From assembly GCF_001981305.1 (NCBI RefSeq), contig NZ_MSCW01000011.1:32572-96571 (forward strand): a DNA stretch of 64,000 bases, written 5' to 3'. The DNA comes from Marinobacter lutaoensis. GTDB lineage: Bacteria > Pseudomonadota > Gammaproteobacteria > Pseudomonadales > Oleiphilaceae. Below are positions 23,841 to 34,175 of the stretch, one piece after another. Within the stretch, counting starts at the first letter, position 1, and every line of letters starts with the position of its first letter. Both the position numbers and the translations under genes were made by a program. The notes under the pieces were generated by a model. That model saw only the letters and a list, made by a program, of their open reading frames with translations, searched no databases and was not told the origin of the DNA.

Positions 23841-23876
23841 GCGGGCGCCATTATACCCATGAGGGTTGGCGCCCGC
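23841..23876 (-). promoter_or_regulatory. tRNA promoter -10 (TATAAT) inside an inverted repeat after rpoD
   Basis: On the minus strand TATAAT (23855-23850) lies about 60 bp before the tRNA and is followed by a GC-rich GGCGCCC stretch, like a stringently controlled stable-RNA promoter. No convincing -35 is seen. The same bases lie within GCGGGCGCC/GGCGCCCGC arms (23841-23849, 23868-23876), a hairpin 17 bp after the rpoD stop that could also terminate the rpoD transcript. Confidence 0.5.
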
Positions 23877-23892
23877 TAGCGCTAGGGGAGGG

Positions 23893-25734
23893 TCAGTCGT
23901 CGATGAAACCGCGCAGGTGGTCGGAGCGGGACGGATGGCGCAGCTTGCGCAGGGCCTTCGCCTCGATCTGCCGGATCCGCTCGCGGGTCACGTCGAACTG
24001 CTTGCCGACTTCCTCCAGGGTGTGGTCGGTGTTCATCTCAATGCCGAAACGCATCCGCAGCACCTTGGACTCGCGGGCGGTGAGGCCAGCCAGGACCTGC
24101 CGGGTCGCCTCCCGGAGGCCTTCAGCGGTGGCGGAGTCCACCGGAGACAGGGCCTGAACGTCTTCGATAAAGTCGCCCAGATGGCTGTCCTCATCGTCGC
24201 CGATCGGGGTCTCCATGGAGATCGGCTCCTTGGCGATTTTCAGGACTTTGCGGATCTTGTCTTCCGGCATGTCCATGCGCTCGCCCAGCTCTTCCGGGGT
24301 CGGTTCTCGGCCCATTTCCTGCAGCATCTGGCGGGAAATGCGGTTGAGCTTGTTGATGGTTTCGATCATGTGCACCGGAATCCGGATGGTGCGGGCCTGG
24401 TCCGCGATGGAGCGGGTGATGGCCTGACGAATCCACCAGGTCGCGTAAGTGGAGAACTTGTAGCCACGGCGGTATTCGAATTTGTCCACCGCTTTCATCA
24501 AGCCGATGTTGCCTTCCTGGATCAGGTCCAGGAACTGGAGGCCTCGGTTGGTGTATTTCTTGGCGATGGAAATGACCAGACGCAGGTTGGCCTCCACCAT
24601 TTCCTTCTTGGCGCGACGGGCCTTGGCCTCGCCGATGGAGACCCGGCGGTTGATTTCCTTGATGTCCGCCACGTCCAGGTCAACCTCGGTCTGGACGTTC
24701 TGGATGCGCTTCTGCAGGCGCACGATCTCGTCGATGCGCTCGCCGACGGCGGTGGCGTAAGGCTTCTTGCTCTTGGCGATCTTGTCGGCCCACTCGAGGT
24801 TGACCTCGTTGCCCGGGAACGACTTGATGAAATCCTTGCGCGGCATCTTGCAGTCACGCACGCAGATTTCCATGATGGCGCGCTCGTTCTCGCGGATCTG
24901 GTCGTTGGTGGAGCGGACCATGTTCACCAGGTCGTCGAAGGCCTTGTTGGCCAGTTTGAAGGGGGCGAATACCTGCCCCAGCTCGTTCAGGGCGTCCTGG
25001 GTCCGTTTGTCGGAACGGCCGTGTTTCTCAAGGGCGGCGTTGGCGGCGGCCAGCTTCTCTTTCAGCAGCTCGAAGCGCAGGCGGGTTTCTTCCGGGTCGG
25101 GCCCGTTGTCGCCATCGTCTTCGGTGGTGGCCGTGGTGTCGTCGTCGTCATCGGCTGCGGTATCGAGGTCGGTGTCGTCCTGGGAACCGGAGTCATCGCC
25201 CATGAACGGCTCGGCGTCGTCCGGATCAAGGAACCCGGTGACGATGTCGCTGATCCGGCCTTCGTTCTCGATGATGCTCTCGTAGGCCTGAATCACCTTG
25301 TCAGCGGTGCCGGGGAAGTGGGCCACGGCCGCCATCACATCGCGGATCCCTTCCTCGATGCGCTTGGCGATAACGATCTCGCCTTCACGGGTCAACAGTT
25401 CCACCGTTCCCATCTCGCGCATGTACATGCGCACCGGGTCGGTGGTGCGGCCTGCGTCCGATTCCACGGCCGCCAGTGCCGCCGCAGCCTCCGCTGCCAC
25501 CGCCTCATCGGCCGTGGAGTCGCCCTCGGTGATCAGCAGGGTATCGGCGTCGGGGGTTTCCTCGCACACCTGGATACCCATGTCGTTAATCATGCGGATG
25601 ATGTCTTCGACCTGGTCAGGGTCGGCGATGTCTTCCGGGAGGTGGTCGTTTACCTCGGCGTAAGTCAGGTAACCTTGTTCCTTGCCTCGGGCATTGAGGT
25701 CTTTCAAACGTGATTTTTGCGAATTGCCTGACAT
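23893..25734 (-). CDS. rpoD: RNA polymerase primary sigma factor sigma-70
   Basis: The 613-residue product equals E. coli RpoD in length. It has region 1.1, an acidic non-conserved region ([15 protein letters not shown]), and regions 2-4 with [31 protein letters not shown] and the region 4 HTH near the end ([43 protein letters not shown]). It directs RNA polymerase to housekeeping promoters. It is the last gene of the rpsU-dnaG-rpoD operon, 127 bp after dnaG. The ATG at 25734 ([11 protein letters not shown]) fits the family; an upstream extension of the frame is unlikely. Confidence 0.98.
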   Translation of the reverse strand: MSGNSQKSRLKDLNARGKEQGYLTYAEVNDHLPEDIADPDQVEDIIRMINDMGIQVCEETPDADTLLITEGDSTADEAVAAEAAAALAAVESDAGRTTDPVRMYMREMGTVELLTREGEIVIAKRIEEGIRDVMAAVAHFPGTADKVIQAYESIIENEGRISDIVTGFLDPDDAEPFMGDDSGSQDDTDLDTAADDDDDTTATTEDDGDNGPDPEETRLRFELLKEKLAAANAALEKHGRSDKRTQDALNELGQVFAPFKLANKAFDDLVNMVRSTNDQIRENERAIMEICVRDCKMPRKDFIKSFPGNEVNLEWADKIAKSKKPYATAVGERIDEIVRLQKRIQNVQTEVDLDVADIKEINRRVSIGEAKARRAKKEMVEANLRLVISIAKKYTNRGLQFLDLIQEGNIGLMKAVDKFEYRRGYKFSTYATWWIRQAITRSIADQARTIRIPVHMIETINKLNRISRQMLQEMGREPTPEELGERMDMPEDKIRKVLKIAKEPISMETPIGDDEDSHLGDFIEDVQALSPVDSATAEGLREATRQVLAGLTARESKVLRMRFGIEMNTDHTLEEVGKQFDVTRERIRQIEAKALRKLRHPSRSDHLRGFIDD

Positions 25735-25861
25735 AGACACCCTGTGAACTCGCTTTAGAAGGAAAAAAGTTAAACAGCCATTATAGCTGTCGGTTGATTG
25801 CTCTGCCACCGACTGTTTAGATTGTGGCCAGTCGGTAAAGTTTCAAGTGGGGTTGCGGTGA

Positions 25862-27580
25862 CTACGGACTGCCGCCACTCAACTCCCGGAGCTCCGCTCG
25901 CTGTTCCGGCGAGAGGTTGGCCAGGTTTCGCAGCAGCTCGGCCAGACGCTGCTGCCTGGTGGCCTCCTCGCTGGGGCTGATCAGCTCGCGCGCGGAAGCC
26001 AGGGTATTTTCCCGGGGCGGGATGTACTCGATGCCGTCGAACAGGTGGTAGAAACGGCTTCGGGCCGAACCGTCCCGGGCCAGCCGGAGCACCAGCCGGA
26101 GCCGGTCCCTGATGCCGTTGTCGAGAATCCACTGGGCAAAGTGCCGGGCCTGGGGAAACTGGCGGGATTGCCGGGATGCCTCCAGAACCTCGGTGGCCAA
26201 CTCCGGTGCCTCCACCAGGGCCAAGCACAGGGTGCTGTCCTTGCTCAGCTTGACATCCACCCGCTCCGCTCCGGTTGCCGGCTGCCCGTTGCCCCGACCG
26301 CGCGACTGGGCGGTGTCCCGGCGCCAGGGCTGACGGCCGCCACACAACCGCAGCATCTCCTGCCACATGGCATCCCGAAGCGTGCTGCGGGGCATCCGGT
26401 TCAGCAGTGGCTCAACCCTGGCCCGGAGCTCCCCACGGTGCTCCGGCAGTTGCAGATCGAGGCCCTGGCTCTGACGCTCGAACAGGTAGCGGGAGAAGGG
26501 CGTGGCCCGTTCGATCCGCTGACGGAAGGCGTCGGCACCCTCCTTGCGCACCAGGCTGTCCGGGTCCTCGCCTTCAGGCAGCATCAAAAACTGGATGTGC
26601 AGGCCGTCGGCGAGCAGTTCCAGGGCGTTCTCCATGGCCCGGTCAGCGGCCCGGAACCCCGCGGTGTCGCCATCGAAGCAGAACACCAGATGGCGCACCT
26701 GCTTCAGCAGTGCCTGCAGGCTGTCCTGGTTGGTGGCGGTTCCTAGGGTGGCGACGGCGTAGTGAATGCCGTGCTGGGCCAGGGCGATCACGTCCATGTA
26801 GCCTTCTACCACCAGCAGCTTGTCCAGTTGCCGCACGGCTTGCCGGGCTTCGTACAGGCCGTAGATCTCCCGGCTCTTGTGAAACACGTCCGATTCCGGG
26901 GAGTTGATGTACTTGGCCTTGTCGTCGCCCAGCGTGCGTCCGCCAAAGGCGACGGTGCGCCCCCGGGTGTTGCGGATGGGAAACATCACCCGGTTCCGGA
27001 ACAGGTCGCGGGGGCGGCCGTAGCGCTCGGAGACGGTACCCGTCTCGATCAGCGGTCCCCGCAGGTCGGGACTGGCGGCGTCGTGCAGCGCGGTGCCGGT
27101 ACCCGGAGCATAGCCCAGCTGATAGCGCTCAATGATGGCGTCATCCAGGCCGCGCTGGCGCAGATAGTCCAGCGCGTACTGCCCGGCCGGGCTGCGCAGG
27201 GCGTTGCGGTAGAAGCCGGTGGCGAAGTCCAGGGCGTCGGTCAAGGTGCGGGCCTGCTGCATTTCCTGCCGGGCGGCTCGGTCGTAGGGCACTTCCAGGC
27301 CCGCGCGTTTGGCCAGTTCCTCCACCGCTTCGGTAAACCCCAGGCCGTCGAACTCCCGAAGGAAGCTGATGGCATCACCATGGGCGCCACAGCCAAAGCA
27401 GTGGTAAAACCCCTTGTCCGGGCGCACGTTGAAAGAGGGCGTCTTTTCGTCGTGGAACGGGCAGCAGGCCTTGTAGTTGGCGCCGGCCTTCTTCAGCCGT
27501 ATCCGTGAACCGATCAGTTCCGCCAGGTCGGTTCGATCCAGCAGATCTTCAACAAAGCGCTGAGGGATCAGTCCACTCAT
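25862..27580 (-). CDS. dnaG: DNA primase DnaG
   Basis: The 572-residue protein has the CHC2 zinc-binding domain (C40, H43, C61, C64), a primase core with a TOPRIM segment (LLVVEGYMDVIAL, later CFDGDTAGFRAADRAM) and a C-terminal helical DnaB-binding domain (from about residue 430). DnaG lays RNA primers for Okazaki fragments together with the replicative helicase. It is the middle gene of the macromolecular synthesis operon, 156 bp after rpsU with a terminator between them. Confidence 0.97.
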   Translation of the reverse strand: MSGLIPQRFVEDLLDRTDLAELIGSRIRLKKAGANYKACCPFHDEKTPSFNVRPDKGFYHCFGCGAHGDAISFLREFDGLGFTEAVEELAKRAGLEVPYDRAARQEMQQARTLTDALDFATGFYRNALRSPAGQYALDYLRQRGLDDAIIERYQLGYAPGTGTALHDAASPDLRGPLIETGTVSERYGRPRDLFRNRVMFPIRNTRGRTVAFGGRTLGDDKAKYINSPESDVFHKSREIYGLYEARQAVRQLDKLLVVEGYMDVIALAQHGIHYAVATLGTATNQDSLQALLKQVRHLVFCFDGDTAGFRAADRAMENALELLADGLHIQFLMLPEGEDPDSLVRKEGADAFRQRIERATPFSRYLFERQSQGLDLQLPEHRGELRARVEPLLNRMPRSTLRDAMWQEMLRLCGGRQPWRRDTAQSRGRGNGQPATGAERVDVKLSKDSTLCLALVEAPELATEVLEASRQSRQFPQARHFAQWILDNGIRDRLRLVLRLARDGSARSRFYHLFDGIEYIPPRENTLASARELISPSEEATRQQRLAELLRNLANLSPEQRAELRELSGGSP

Positions 27581-27638
27581 GGAGGCTCCAGGTCAACCAG
27601 GTTGTCGGGAAACCGGGGATCGGCACATGGCCAAAGCC

Positions 27639-27675
27639 AAAAATGCCGCCGAAGCCAAGCCTCGGCGGCATTTTT
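27639..27675. terminator. Bidirectional terminator between rpsU and dnaG
   Basis: Exact 14-base arms (AAAAATGCCGCCGA at 27639-27652, its complement at 27662-27675) with a nine-base loop give T-runs on both strands. Its place between rpsU and dnaG matches the internal terminator known from the E. coli macromolecular synthesis operon, which lets much more rpsU than dnaG-rpoD mRNA be made. Confidence 0.9.
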
Positions 27676-27736
27676 CTATCGGCTGCCGGTGCTGGCGTGG
27701 CCAGCTGCCGGCAGTCAAAGGGCGTCTGGAAGAAGT

Positions 27737-27952
27737 TTAGTACAGACGCTCGAACTTGCGCTGTTCCCGCTGAAGCTTCTTGAGATGACGCTTGACGGTA
27801 GCAGCTGCTTTGCGCTTGCGGACGGAGGTCGGCTTCTCATAGTACTCACGACGACGCACTTCGGACAGGATACCGGCCTTTTCGCAGGAGCGCTTGAAGC
27901 GACGCAGTGCTACGTCAAACGGTTCATTCTCTTTCACTTTAACAGCTGGCAT
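27737..27952 (-). CDS. rpsU: 30S ribosomal protein S21
   Basis: The 71-residue basic protein [20 protein letters not shown] ... [14 protein letters not shown] is S21, which helps mRNA base-pairing with the anti-SD end of 16S rRNA during initiation. It heads the operon with dnaG and rpoD. The frame is open upstream, but the start at 27952 gives the exact family N-terminus. Confidence 0.98.
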   Translation of the reverse strand: MPAVKVKENEPFDVALRRFKRSCEKAGILSEVRRREYYEKPTSVRKRKAAATVKRHLKKLQREQRKFERLY

Positions 27953-28070
27953 TCGAAAATCACCTACCTGATGGATTCGGTTTGTATGTCGTCCGCAGGC
28001 GTTGCCTGCCCGCGGCATGATTCGGGGTCGGATTGGCTAAAACTCGACCAGTGCACAATTTAGGGCGGCA

Positions 28071-28100
28071 ATGATAGCCCCTGGGTGGTGGAAAGGTCAA
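28071..28100 (-). promoter_or_regulatory. Sigma-70 promoter of rpsU-dnaG-rpoD
   Basis: On the minus strand TTGACC (28100-28095) and TATCAT (28076-28071) are separated by 18 bp, each matching five of six consensus bases. It lies about 120 bp before the rpsU start, in the gap shared with the divergent tsaD gene. Confidence 0.6.
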
Positions 28101-28186
28101 TGTTTGTTCGATGAATATCCAGCCCCCTTGGGCTTTCTGCTAAAATGCGCGCCCCACAGTCACCAACCCTGGCAGGCTCGACACCT

Positions 28187-29242
28187 ATGCTCGTTCTCGG
28201 TATTGAAACCTCCTGTGATGAAACCGGCGTGGCCCTGTTCGACACGGAGCAGGGGCTGCTGGCGCATGCCCTGTACAGTCAGATTGACATGCACGCCGAC
28301 TACGGCGGCGTGGTGCCCGAGCTGGCCTCGCGGGACCATGTGCGTAAACTGTTGCCCTTGTGCGACCAGGTTCTCGCTGCCGCGGGGCGGACACGGCGCG
28401 ACATCGAGGGCATTGCTTATACCGCTGGCCCGGGTCTGGTGGGTGCCCTGATGGTTGGCGGCGCGGTCGCCCATGCCCTGGGCTTGGCCCTGGACGTGCC
28501 GGTGCTGGGGGTTCATCACATGGAGGGGCACCTACTGGCACCGATGCTGGAAGAACGGCCGCCGGCGTTTCCGTTCGTGGCCCTGCTGGTGTCCGGCGGT
28601 CATACCCAGCTGGTGCGTGTCGATGGTATCGGTCAGTACCAGATGCTGGGGGAGTCGGTCGACGATGCCGCCGGTGAAGCCTTTGACAAGACCGCGAAGA
28701 TGCTGGGGCTGGATTACCCTGGCGGTCCCCGGGTGGCGGCGCTGGCGGAGAAGGGGCGGGCCGGTCGTTACCGGTTCCCCCGCCCCATGACCGACCGGCC
28801 GGGGCTGGATTTCAGCTTCAGCGGTCTCAAGACCTACACCCTGAACACCGTGAACGAAGCCAGCGCCGCCGGCACATTGGACGAACAGACCCGGGCCGAT
28901 ATCGCCCTGGCCTTCGAGTCGGCGGTGGTCGATACCCTGGTGATCAAGTGCCGGCGGGCTCTGGAAGCCACCGGCTGCAAGCGGCTGGTGATGGCCGGTG
29001 GCGTCAGTGCCAACAAGCGGCTGCGGGCGGCCCTGGAAGGTATGGCGGAGAAGCTTGCAGCAACCGTGTTTTATGCCCGTCCGGAATTCTGTACCGACAA
29101 CGGTGCCATGATTGCCTATGCGGGAGCACAGCGCCTGTTGGCCGGCCAGCGGGACGGTAACCGCATTGTCACCGTGCCGCGCTGGCCGATGGATACGCTG
29201 CCGCCGATCCACCAACCCAGAAGCACCGGGCTGGTGGACTGA
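28187..29242 (+). CDS. tsaD: tRNA N6-threonylcarbamoyladenosine synthase subunit TsaD
   Basis: The 351-residue protein begins [19 protein letters not shown] and has metal-binding H111 and H115 ([13 protein letters not shown]) at the same numbers as E. coli TsaD, with later ASKH-fold glycine motifs ([21 protein letters not shown]). TsaD transfers threonylcarbamoyl to A37 of ANN-decoding tRNAs together with TsaB, TsaE and TsaC. It is divergent from rpsU, as in Pseudomonas and E. coli. The ATG at 28187 fixes the family start; the frame is open 14 codons before it. Confidence 0.97.
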   Translation: MLVLGIETSCDETGVALFDTEQGLLAHALYSQIDMHADYGGVVPELASRDHVRKLLPLCDQVLAAAGRTRRDIEGIAYTAGPGLVGALMVGGAVAHALGLALDVPVLGVHHMEGHLLAPMLEERPPAFPFVALLVSGGHTQLVRVDGIGQYQMLGESVDDAAGEAFDKTAKMLGLDYPGGPRVAALAEKGRAGRYRFPRPMTDRPGLDFSFSGLKTYTLNTVNEASAAGTLDEQTRADIALAFESAVVDTLVIKCRRALEATGCKRLVMAGGVSANKRLRAALEGMAEKLAATVFYARPEFCTDNGAMIAYAGAQRLLAGQRDGNRIVTVPRWPMDTLPPIHQPRSTGLVD

Positions 29243-29249
29243 ACCAGGG

Positions 29250-29843
29250 TTAAAAGCCGGTTTCCCGGCCCTGTGCCAGTCGGATCAGGTTGGCCCGGTG
29301 GCGTACCACGATCAGCAGTGCCAGCAGTCCGAACAGCGGCAGCGTCTCGGGGTCGAGGAAGGCGCTGACGACCGGTCCGCAGACCACGGCCACCAGCGAG
29401 GCCAGCGCGGAAATCCGCCAGCGCCACATGACCAGCAGCCAGATGCCCGCGATGATCAGCGTTGTCAGCGGCGCCAGGGCCAAACCGGCCCCGAGGGCGG
29501 TGGCAACGCCCTTGCCCCCCTGGAACCGGTGGAAGACCGGGATCATGTGGCCGGTGACCGCGCATAGGGCGACCATGGCCTGGGCCATGACCGGCATGCT
29601 GAGCTGATGGGCCAGCCACACCGGCAGCCAGCCCTTGAACGCATCCAGCGCCAAGGTCAGGGCGGCCGGCGCCCAGCCTCCGGTGCGGTAGACGTTGGTG
29701 GCCCCGGGGTTGCCCGAGCCCTGGGCCCGGGGATCGGGCAGCTTCCAGGCCCGGCAGACCGGCAGCGCGAACAGCACCGATCCGAACAGGTAGGCGGCAA
29801 GGCAGAGCGCGACGGTCACGGCGGGGTGGCCGGTCAGTTCCAT
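29250..29843 (-). CDS. plsY: Glycerol-3-phosphate acyltransferase PlsY
   Basis: The 197-residue inner-membrane protein has five hydrophobic spans and the PlsY motifs GSGNPGATNVYRTGG and FHRFQGGKGVATALG. PlsY transfers acyl from acyl-phosphate to glycerol-3-phosphate, the first step of phospholipid synthesis. It converges with tsaD (7 bp between stops) and is divergent from folB. Confidence 0.95.
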   Translation of the reverse strand: MELTGHPAVTVALCLAAYLFGSVLFALPVCRAWKLPDPRAQGSGNPGATNVYRTGGWAPAALTLALDAFKGWLPVWLAHQLSMPVMAQAMVALCAVTGHMIPVFHRFQGGKGVATALGAGLALAPLTTLIIAGIWLLVMWRWRISALASLVAVVCGPVVSAFLDPETLPLFGLLALLIVVRHRANLIRLAQGRETGF

Positions 29844-29984
29844 GGCGTCGATCCTCGGGCGAAGACGGGGCGGCCCAATCTGTGCGAAAATGCCGGCCCT
29901 ATCGTGACAGCCGGCTTGGACCCACAGTATCCGCCGGCTGTGTGCTTTTCAATCAGCAAAGAGTGGAAGACCCGGGGAGACGCT

Positions 29985-30341
29985 TTGACCGATTGTGTCC
30001 TGATCGAGGGGCTGGCGGTGGAAACCATCGTCGGCGTGTACGACTGGGAGCGGGAGGTGTCCCAGCGCTTGCTGGTCGACCTGGAGATGGCCTGGGACAA
30101 TCGTCGGCCAGGCCGCTCCGATGACGTGGCGGATGCGCTGGATTACGCCGCGGTCAGCGAACGGGTCGCCGCCCGTCTGCAGTCCCTCAAGCCGAAACTG
30201 CTGGAACACGCGGCCGAGGTTCTGGCCGAGATGCTGATGGCCGAGTTCGGCGTCCGCCGGCTGACGCTGACCCTGCGCAAGCCCGGAGCGGTGCCGGCGG
30301 CCCGGGCCGTGGGCGTTCGAATCGAACGGGAGTGGCGGTGA
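29985..30341 (+). CDS. folB: Dihydroneopterin aldolase FolB
   Basis: The product of about 118 residues matches FolB: IEGLAVETIVGVYDWEREV, a DLEMAWDNRRPGRSDDVADALDYA block and a KPGAVPAARAVGVRIER end. FolB makes 6-hydroxymethyl-dihydropterin in folate synthesis. No ATG fits; TTG at 29985 (L-T-D-C-V-L-I-E) has GGGGAGA just upstream and gives the family length. Its stop overlaps the ATG of the next gene (TGATG). Confidence 0.92.
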   Translation: MTDCVLIEGLAVETIVGVYDWEREVSQRLLVDLEMAWDNRRPGRSDDVADALDYAAVSERVAARLQSLKPKLLEHAAEVLAEMLMAEFGVRRLTLTLRKPGAVPAARAVGVRIEREWR

Positions 30342-30865
30342 TGGCGGACAGGGTCCGGGTGTACGTCAGTATCGGTACCAACATCCACCGGCGGCGTCAT
30401 GTCTCCGCCGCCCTGGACGCCCTGGCGGACACCTTCGGCGAGCTGCGGATTTCCCCGGTGTACGAAAGCGAGGCCGTGGGCTTTGATGGTGCGCCCTTCT
30501 ACAACCTGGTGGTGGGCCTGGACACCGACTGGCCGGTGGGCCGGCTGTCGCGCTACTTCAAGCAGCTGGAGGCCGACCACGGTCGCCGCCGTGATGTGCC
30601 CCGGTTCAGTGCCCGAACCCTTGATCTCGATATCCTGACCTACGGCCAGGCAGCCGGCACTCTGGATGGCATTGAGCTGCCCCGGGCGGAGATTCTCCGG
30701 AACGCGTTCGTGCTCAGGCCCCTGGCCGATCTTGCCCCCGAGGACACGCACCCTGTCTGTGGCCGCTGCTACCGGGAGCTGTGGCGGGACTACCGGGAAG
30801 ACCAGAAGCTCTGGCCGGTTGACTTCCAGTGGCGTGGCCGCTGGGTGTCACGGGCGGCGGGCTGA
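30341..30865 (+). CDS. Atypical HPPK (FolK) paralogue
   Basis: The 174-residue protein has the HPPK fold: VYVSIGTNIHRRRHV at the start and ARTLDLDILTYG with the two metal-binding aspartates. The usual RWGPRTLDLD is changed to RFSARTLDLD here, losing the conserved Trp and Pro, while a canonical FolK is encoded at 34292. It is coupled to folB by TGATG. I recall an equivalent HPPK-like gene after folB in P. aeruginosa. Whether it still makes the pyrophosphorylated pterin is uncertain. Its last 18 bp overlap the end of the convergent pgi. Confidence 0.85.
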   Translation: MADRVRVYVSIGTNIHRRRHVSAALDALADTFGELRISPVYESEAVGFDGAPFYNLVVGLDTDWPVGRLSRYFKQLEADHGRRRDVPRFSARTLDLDILTYGQAAGTLDGIELPRAEILRNAFVLRPLADLAPEDTHPVCGRCYRELWRDYREDQKLWPVDFQWRGRWVSRAAG

Positions 30866-32509
30866 CCGGAACCGGGCAATCAGCTGATCGGTCGAGGTGT
30901 CGCCCGCGCTGCCCGGCGGCTCCGGGCTTTCCAGTTGCGCGAGAATTCCCTTGCCCAGCTGCTTACCCAGTTCCACGCCCCACTGGTCAAATGAGTTCAC
31001 GTCCCAGATCACCCCCTGCACGAAGGTCCGGTGCTCGTACAGGGCAATCAGGGCACCCACCGTTTCCGGCGTCAGCCGGTCCATGATGAGGGTGTTGCTC
31101 GGTTTGTTGCCGGGAACCACCTTGTGTGGGGCAAGCCGTTCGATGCTGGCCTCGTCCAGACCTTCCGCCGCCAGTTCCGCCCGCGCCTCGTCCAGGGTTT
31201 TGCCGGTCATCATGGCTCGGGACTGGCTGAGGCAGTTGGCGAACAGATCGGCGTGATGATTGGCCACCGGGTGGTGACTGGTCAGCGGAATGATGAAATC
31301 GGCGGGAATCAGGCGCGTGCCCTGGTGAATCAGTTGGTGGTAGGCGTGCTGGCCATTGGAGCCCACGCCACCCCAGAGCACCGGCCCGGTCTGGTAGTCC
31401 ACCGCGCACCCATCCAGGGTAACCCGTTTGCCGTTACTCTCCATGTCCAGTTGTTGCAGATGGTCCGGCAGGCTGCGTAGGTACTGGTCGTAGGGCAGGA
31501 TGGCGTGGGTTTCGGCACCCCAAAAGTTGTTGTACCAGACACTCAGCAGGCCCAGGACGACCGGCAGGTTACGCGTCAGGGGTGCCTCCTCGAAGTGGCG
31601 GTCCATGGCGTGGGCGCCGGCCAGCAGGGCGCGGAAGTGTTCCATGCCCACCGTCAGCGCCACCGGCAGTCCGATGGCGGACCAGAGCGAGTAGCGGCCA
31701 CCGACCCAGTCCCACATCGGGAACACATTGTCCGGATCCATGCCGAACGCGGTGGCGGCTTGGGTGTTGGCGGTGACCGCCAGAAAGTGCTGGCCGATGG
31801 CCTGTTCGTGGCCGCCGTTGTCGAGGAACCACTGGCGTGCGACCTTGGCGTTCTCAAGGGTTTCTTGAGTCCGGAAGGACTTCGACTGGATCAGGAACAG
31901 GGTCGTTTCCGGCCGGACCTGTTTCAGGGTTTCGCAGATGTCGGTGCCGTCGATGTTGGCCACGTAGTGGCAACGGATCGCGCCGTGCCAATAGGGTTGC
32001 AGAGCCTCGGTCACCAGTTTCGGGCCCAGGTAGGAACCGCCGATACCAATACTGACCACATCGGTGAAAGCCTGCCCGGTGAACCCGGTCTGCCGCTGCC
32101 CGAGCACCGCGTCGACGAAGCGCGCCATGTGATCCAGGGTGCGTCCGACCTCGGCCACCACGTCCACGCCGTCAACCAGGATCTCGCGGTTGCCGGGGAC
32201 CCGCAGGGCGGTGTGGAGCGCGGGCCGGTCCTCGGTGCAATTGACCCGCTGGCCCGACAGTAGCGCCCGCCGGCGCGATTCCAGGCCCTGGCGTTGGGCC
32301 AGCTCGACCAGCAGGGCCAGCGTTTCATCGGTGATCAGGTTTTTGGAAAAGTCGAGGCCGAGGCCGGCTGCCTCGATGAAGTAGCGGCTGGCCCGATCCG
32401 GGTCTTCGCGGAACAGCTGCCGCAGCGTGAGGTCCCGGAACCGGTCCCGGTGCCGGGCCAGCGCCTGCCATTGTTCGGTTGAGGTCAGTCCTGACGAGTG
32501 ATCGGTCAT
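30848..32509 (-). CDS. pgi: Glucose-6-phosphate isomerase
   Basis: The 553-residue protein has PGI signatures (VSIGIGGSYLGPKLVTEAL, FPMWDWVGGRYSLWSAIGL, GSNGQHAYHQLIHQGTRLIP). It interconverts glucose-6-phosphate and fructose-6-phosphate. Length is close to E. coli Pgi (549). It follows panC by 26 bp and ends the pcnB-folK-panB-panC-pgi gene run, overlapping the convergent HPPK-like gene by 18 bp. Confidence 0.97.
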   Translation of the reverse strand: MTDHSSGLTSTEQWQALARHRDRFRDLTLRQLFREDPDRASRYFIEAAGLGLDFSKNLITDETLALLVELAQRQGLESRRRALLSGQRVNCTEDRPALHTALRVPGNREILVDGVDVVAEVGRTLDHMARFVDAVLGQRQTGFTGQAFTDVVSIGIGGSYLGPKLVTEALQPYWHGAIRCHYVANIDGTDICETLKQVRPETTLFLIQSKSFRTQETLENAKVARQWFLDNGGHEQAIGQHFLAVTANTQAATAFGMDPDNVFPMWDWVGGRYSLWSAIGLPVALTVGMEHFRALLAGAHAMDRHFEEAPLTRNLPVVLGLLSVWYNNFWGAETHAILPYDQYLRSLPDHLQQLDMESNGKRVTLDGCAVDYQTGPVLWGGVGSNGQHAYHQLIHQGTRLIPADFIIPLTSHHPVANHHADLFANCLSQSRAMMTGKTLDEARAELAAEGLDEASIERLAPHKVVPGNKPSNTLIMDRLTPETVGALIALYEHRTFVQGVIWDVNSFDQWGVELGKQLGKGILAQLESPEPPGSAGDTSTDQLIARFRSARRP

Positions 32510-32535
32510 TGGCGGGTCCTTCCTTTGTCCTACGG

Positions 32536-33384
32536 TTAACGGGTTAGCGACAGGTTGTCGATCAGCCGGGTGGTCCCCAGGAACGCGGCCACCAGAAGGG
32601 TGATCTCGGGGTCATCAGGTGCGGCCGGCTTCAGGGTCACGCTGTTGACGATGTTGACATAGTCGGGGCGGAACCCTGCCTCGGCCAGGGCCGCCGACGC
32701 TTCTTGCTCCAGCGCCGGATAGTCGGTGCGGCCCTGCTGGATCCGGTCGGCGGTCTCCCGCATGATCTGATAGAGCCGGGGGGCGATCCGGCGTTCCGTT
32801 TCCGACAGGTAGCCGTTGCGGGAGCTCTTGGCCAGGCCATCGTCCTCGCGCACGGTCGGCGCGCCGATGATCTCTACCGGAATGCGCAGATCACGGACCA
32901 GCTTGCGGATGACCGCCAGCTGCTGGAAGTCTTTTTCGCCGAACACCGCCAGATCCGGCTGGACCATGTTGAACAGCATGGTCACCACTGTGGCGACGCC
33001 TTCGAAGTGGCCGGGACGGCTGGCGCCGCAGTGGCCTTCGCTGACTTCTGGGACCACCACCTTGGTTTGCCGGGCCAGTCCTTCCGGATACACCTCCTCG
33101 ACCGGCGGTGCGAACACCAGGGTGTTGCCGGCTTCCGCCAGTTTTTCCTGATCTTCCGCCAGGGTGCGGGGGTATTTGTCCAGGTCTTCGTGGGCGCCGA
33201 ACTGCATCGGGTTGACGAAAATGCTGGTCACCACCACGTCGGCGGATTCAGCGGCCTTGCGGACCAGAGATATGTGGCCCTCATGCAGATTGCCCATGGT
33301 CGGCACCAGACCGATGGTTTTGCCCTGTTGGCGGTAGCCGCGCAGGATGGTTCTCAGTTCTTTCAGGGAGTGAACGGTTCTCAT
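32536..33384 (-). CDS. panC: Pantothenate synthetase
   Basis: The 282-residue protein has the nucleotidylyltransferase motif [14 protein letters not shown] and later [12 protein letters not shown] and [15 protein letters not shown] (the KMSKS-like site). It joins pantoate and beta-alanine with ATP. The ATG at 33384 overlaps the panB stop (ATGA), so they are coupled. A longer upstream frame within panB is not used. Confidence 0.97.
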   Translation of the reverse strand: MRTVHSLKELRTILRGYRQQGKTIGLVPTMGNLHEGHISLVRKAAESADVVVTSIFVNPMQFGAHEDLDKYPRTLAEDQEKLAEAGNTLVFAPPVEEVYPEGLARQTKVVVPEVSEGHCGASRPGHFEGVATVVTMLFNMVQPDLAVFGEKDFQQLAVIRKLVRDLRIPVEIIGAPTVREDDGLAKSSRNGYLSETERRIAPRLYQIMRETADRIQQGRTDYPALEQEASAALAEAGFRPDYVNIVNSVTLKPAAPDDPEITLLVAAFLGTTRLIDNLSLTR

Positions 33385-34175
33385 GCCTTGAATGTATGCT
33401 CCTCGGCTGGGAAGGTGCGCTCGCGCACGGCTTTGACGTACGCGGCGATGGCCTCCTGCACCGAGCCGGTCTCGGCCAGGAAGTTCTTCACGAACTTGGG
33501 CGTGCGGCCGGTGGTCAGGCCCAGCATGTCGTGAACCACCAGCACCTGGCCGTCGGTATCGGCGCCCGCCCCGATGCCGATGACCGGGGCCTGCACCGCC
33601 TGGGTGATCCGGGCGGCCAGGGGCGACGGTACGCATTCCAGCAGGATAACGTCGGCACCGGCGTCCTCCAGGGCGCAGGCGTGTTCGATCATCAGCTCAG
33701 CGGCCTTTTCGTCGCGGCCCTGGACCTTGTAGCCTCCGAACTTGTTGACGAACTGGGGCGTCAGGCCCAGATGGGCGCAGACCGGCACGCCACGCTCACT
33801 GAGTGCACGGATGGTGTCCTTCATCCAGTCGGTGCCTTCGAGCTTGACCATATGGGCGCCGGCCCGCATCAGCTGGGCGGCATTGTCCAGTGCCTGCTGA
33901 ACGGTACCGTAGGACATGAACGGCATGTCCGCCATGATCAGCGCGCCACGGTTGCCCTGGGCCACGCAACGGGTGTGGTAGACCATCTGTTCCAGGGTGA
34001 CGGGAAGGGTGCTGTCGTGCCCCTGGAGCACCATGCCCAGGGAGTCGCCGATGAGGATGACATCCACGCCGGCTTCGCTGACGATCTGCGCGAAGGTGGC
34101 GTCGTAGGAGGTCAGAACGGCGAACGCTTCGCCCTTCTGCTTGTATTCCCGCAGGGTATTGATGGTAACCGCCAT
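33381..34175 (-). CDS. panB: 3-methyl-2-oxobutanoate hydroxymethyltransferase
   Basis: The 264-residue protein shows KetoPantoate synthase motifs ([36 protein letters not shown] for substrate and Mg2+ binding, and [20 protein letters not shown]). It makes ketopantoate for coenzyme A synthesis. panC is coupled downstream. The canonical folK gene lies 116 bp upstream on the same strand. Confidence 0.97.
   Translation of the reverse strand: MAVTINTLREYKQKGEAFAVLTSYDATFAQIVSEAGVDVILIGDSLGMVLQGHDSTLPVTLEQMVYHTRCVAQGNRGALIMADMPFMSYGTVQQALDNAAQLMRAGAHMVKLEGTDWMKDTIRALSERGVPVCAHLGLTPQFVNKFGGYKVQGRDEKAAELMIEHACALEDAGADVILLECVPSPLAARITQAVQAPVIGIGAGADTDGQVLVVHDMLGLTTGRTPKFVKNFLAETGSVQEAIAAYVKAVRERTFPAEEHTFKA

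Noticed and set aside
23866..25713. Open frame of 615 codons opposite rpoD
   Set aside because: It is the mirror of rpoD, with no RBS or recognisable domain.
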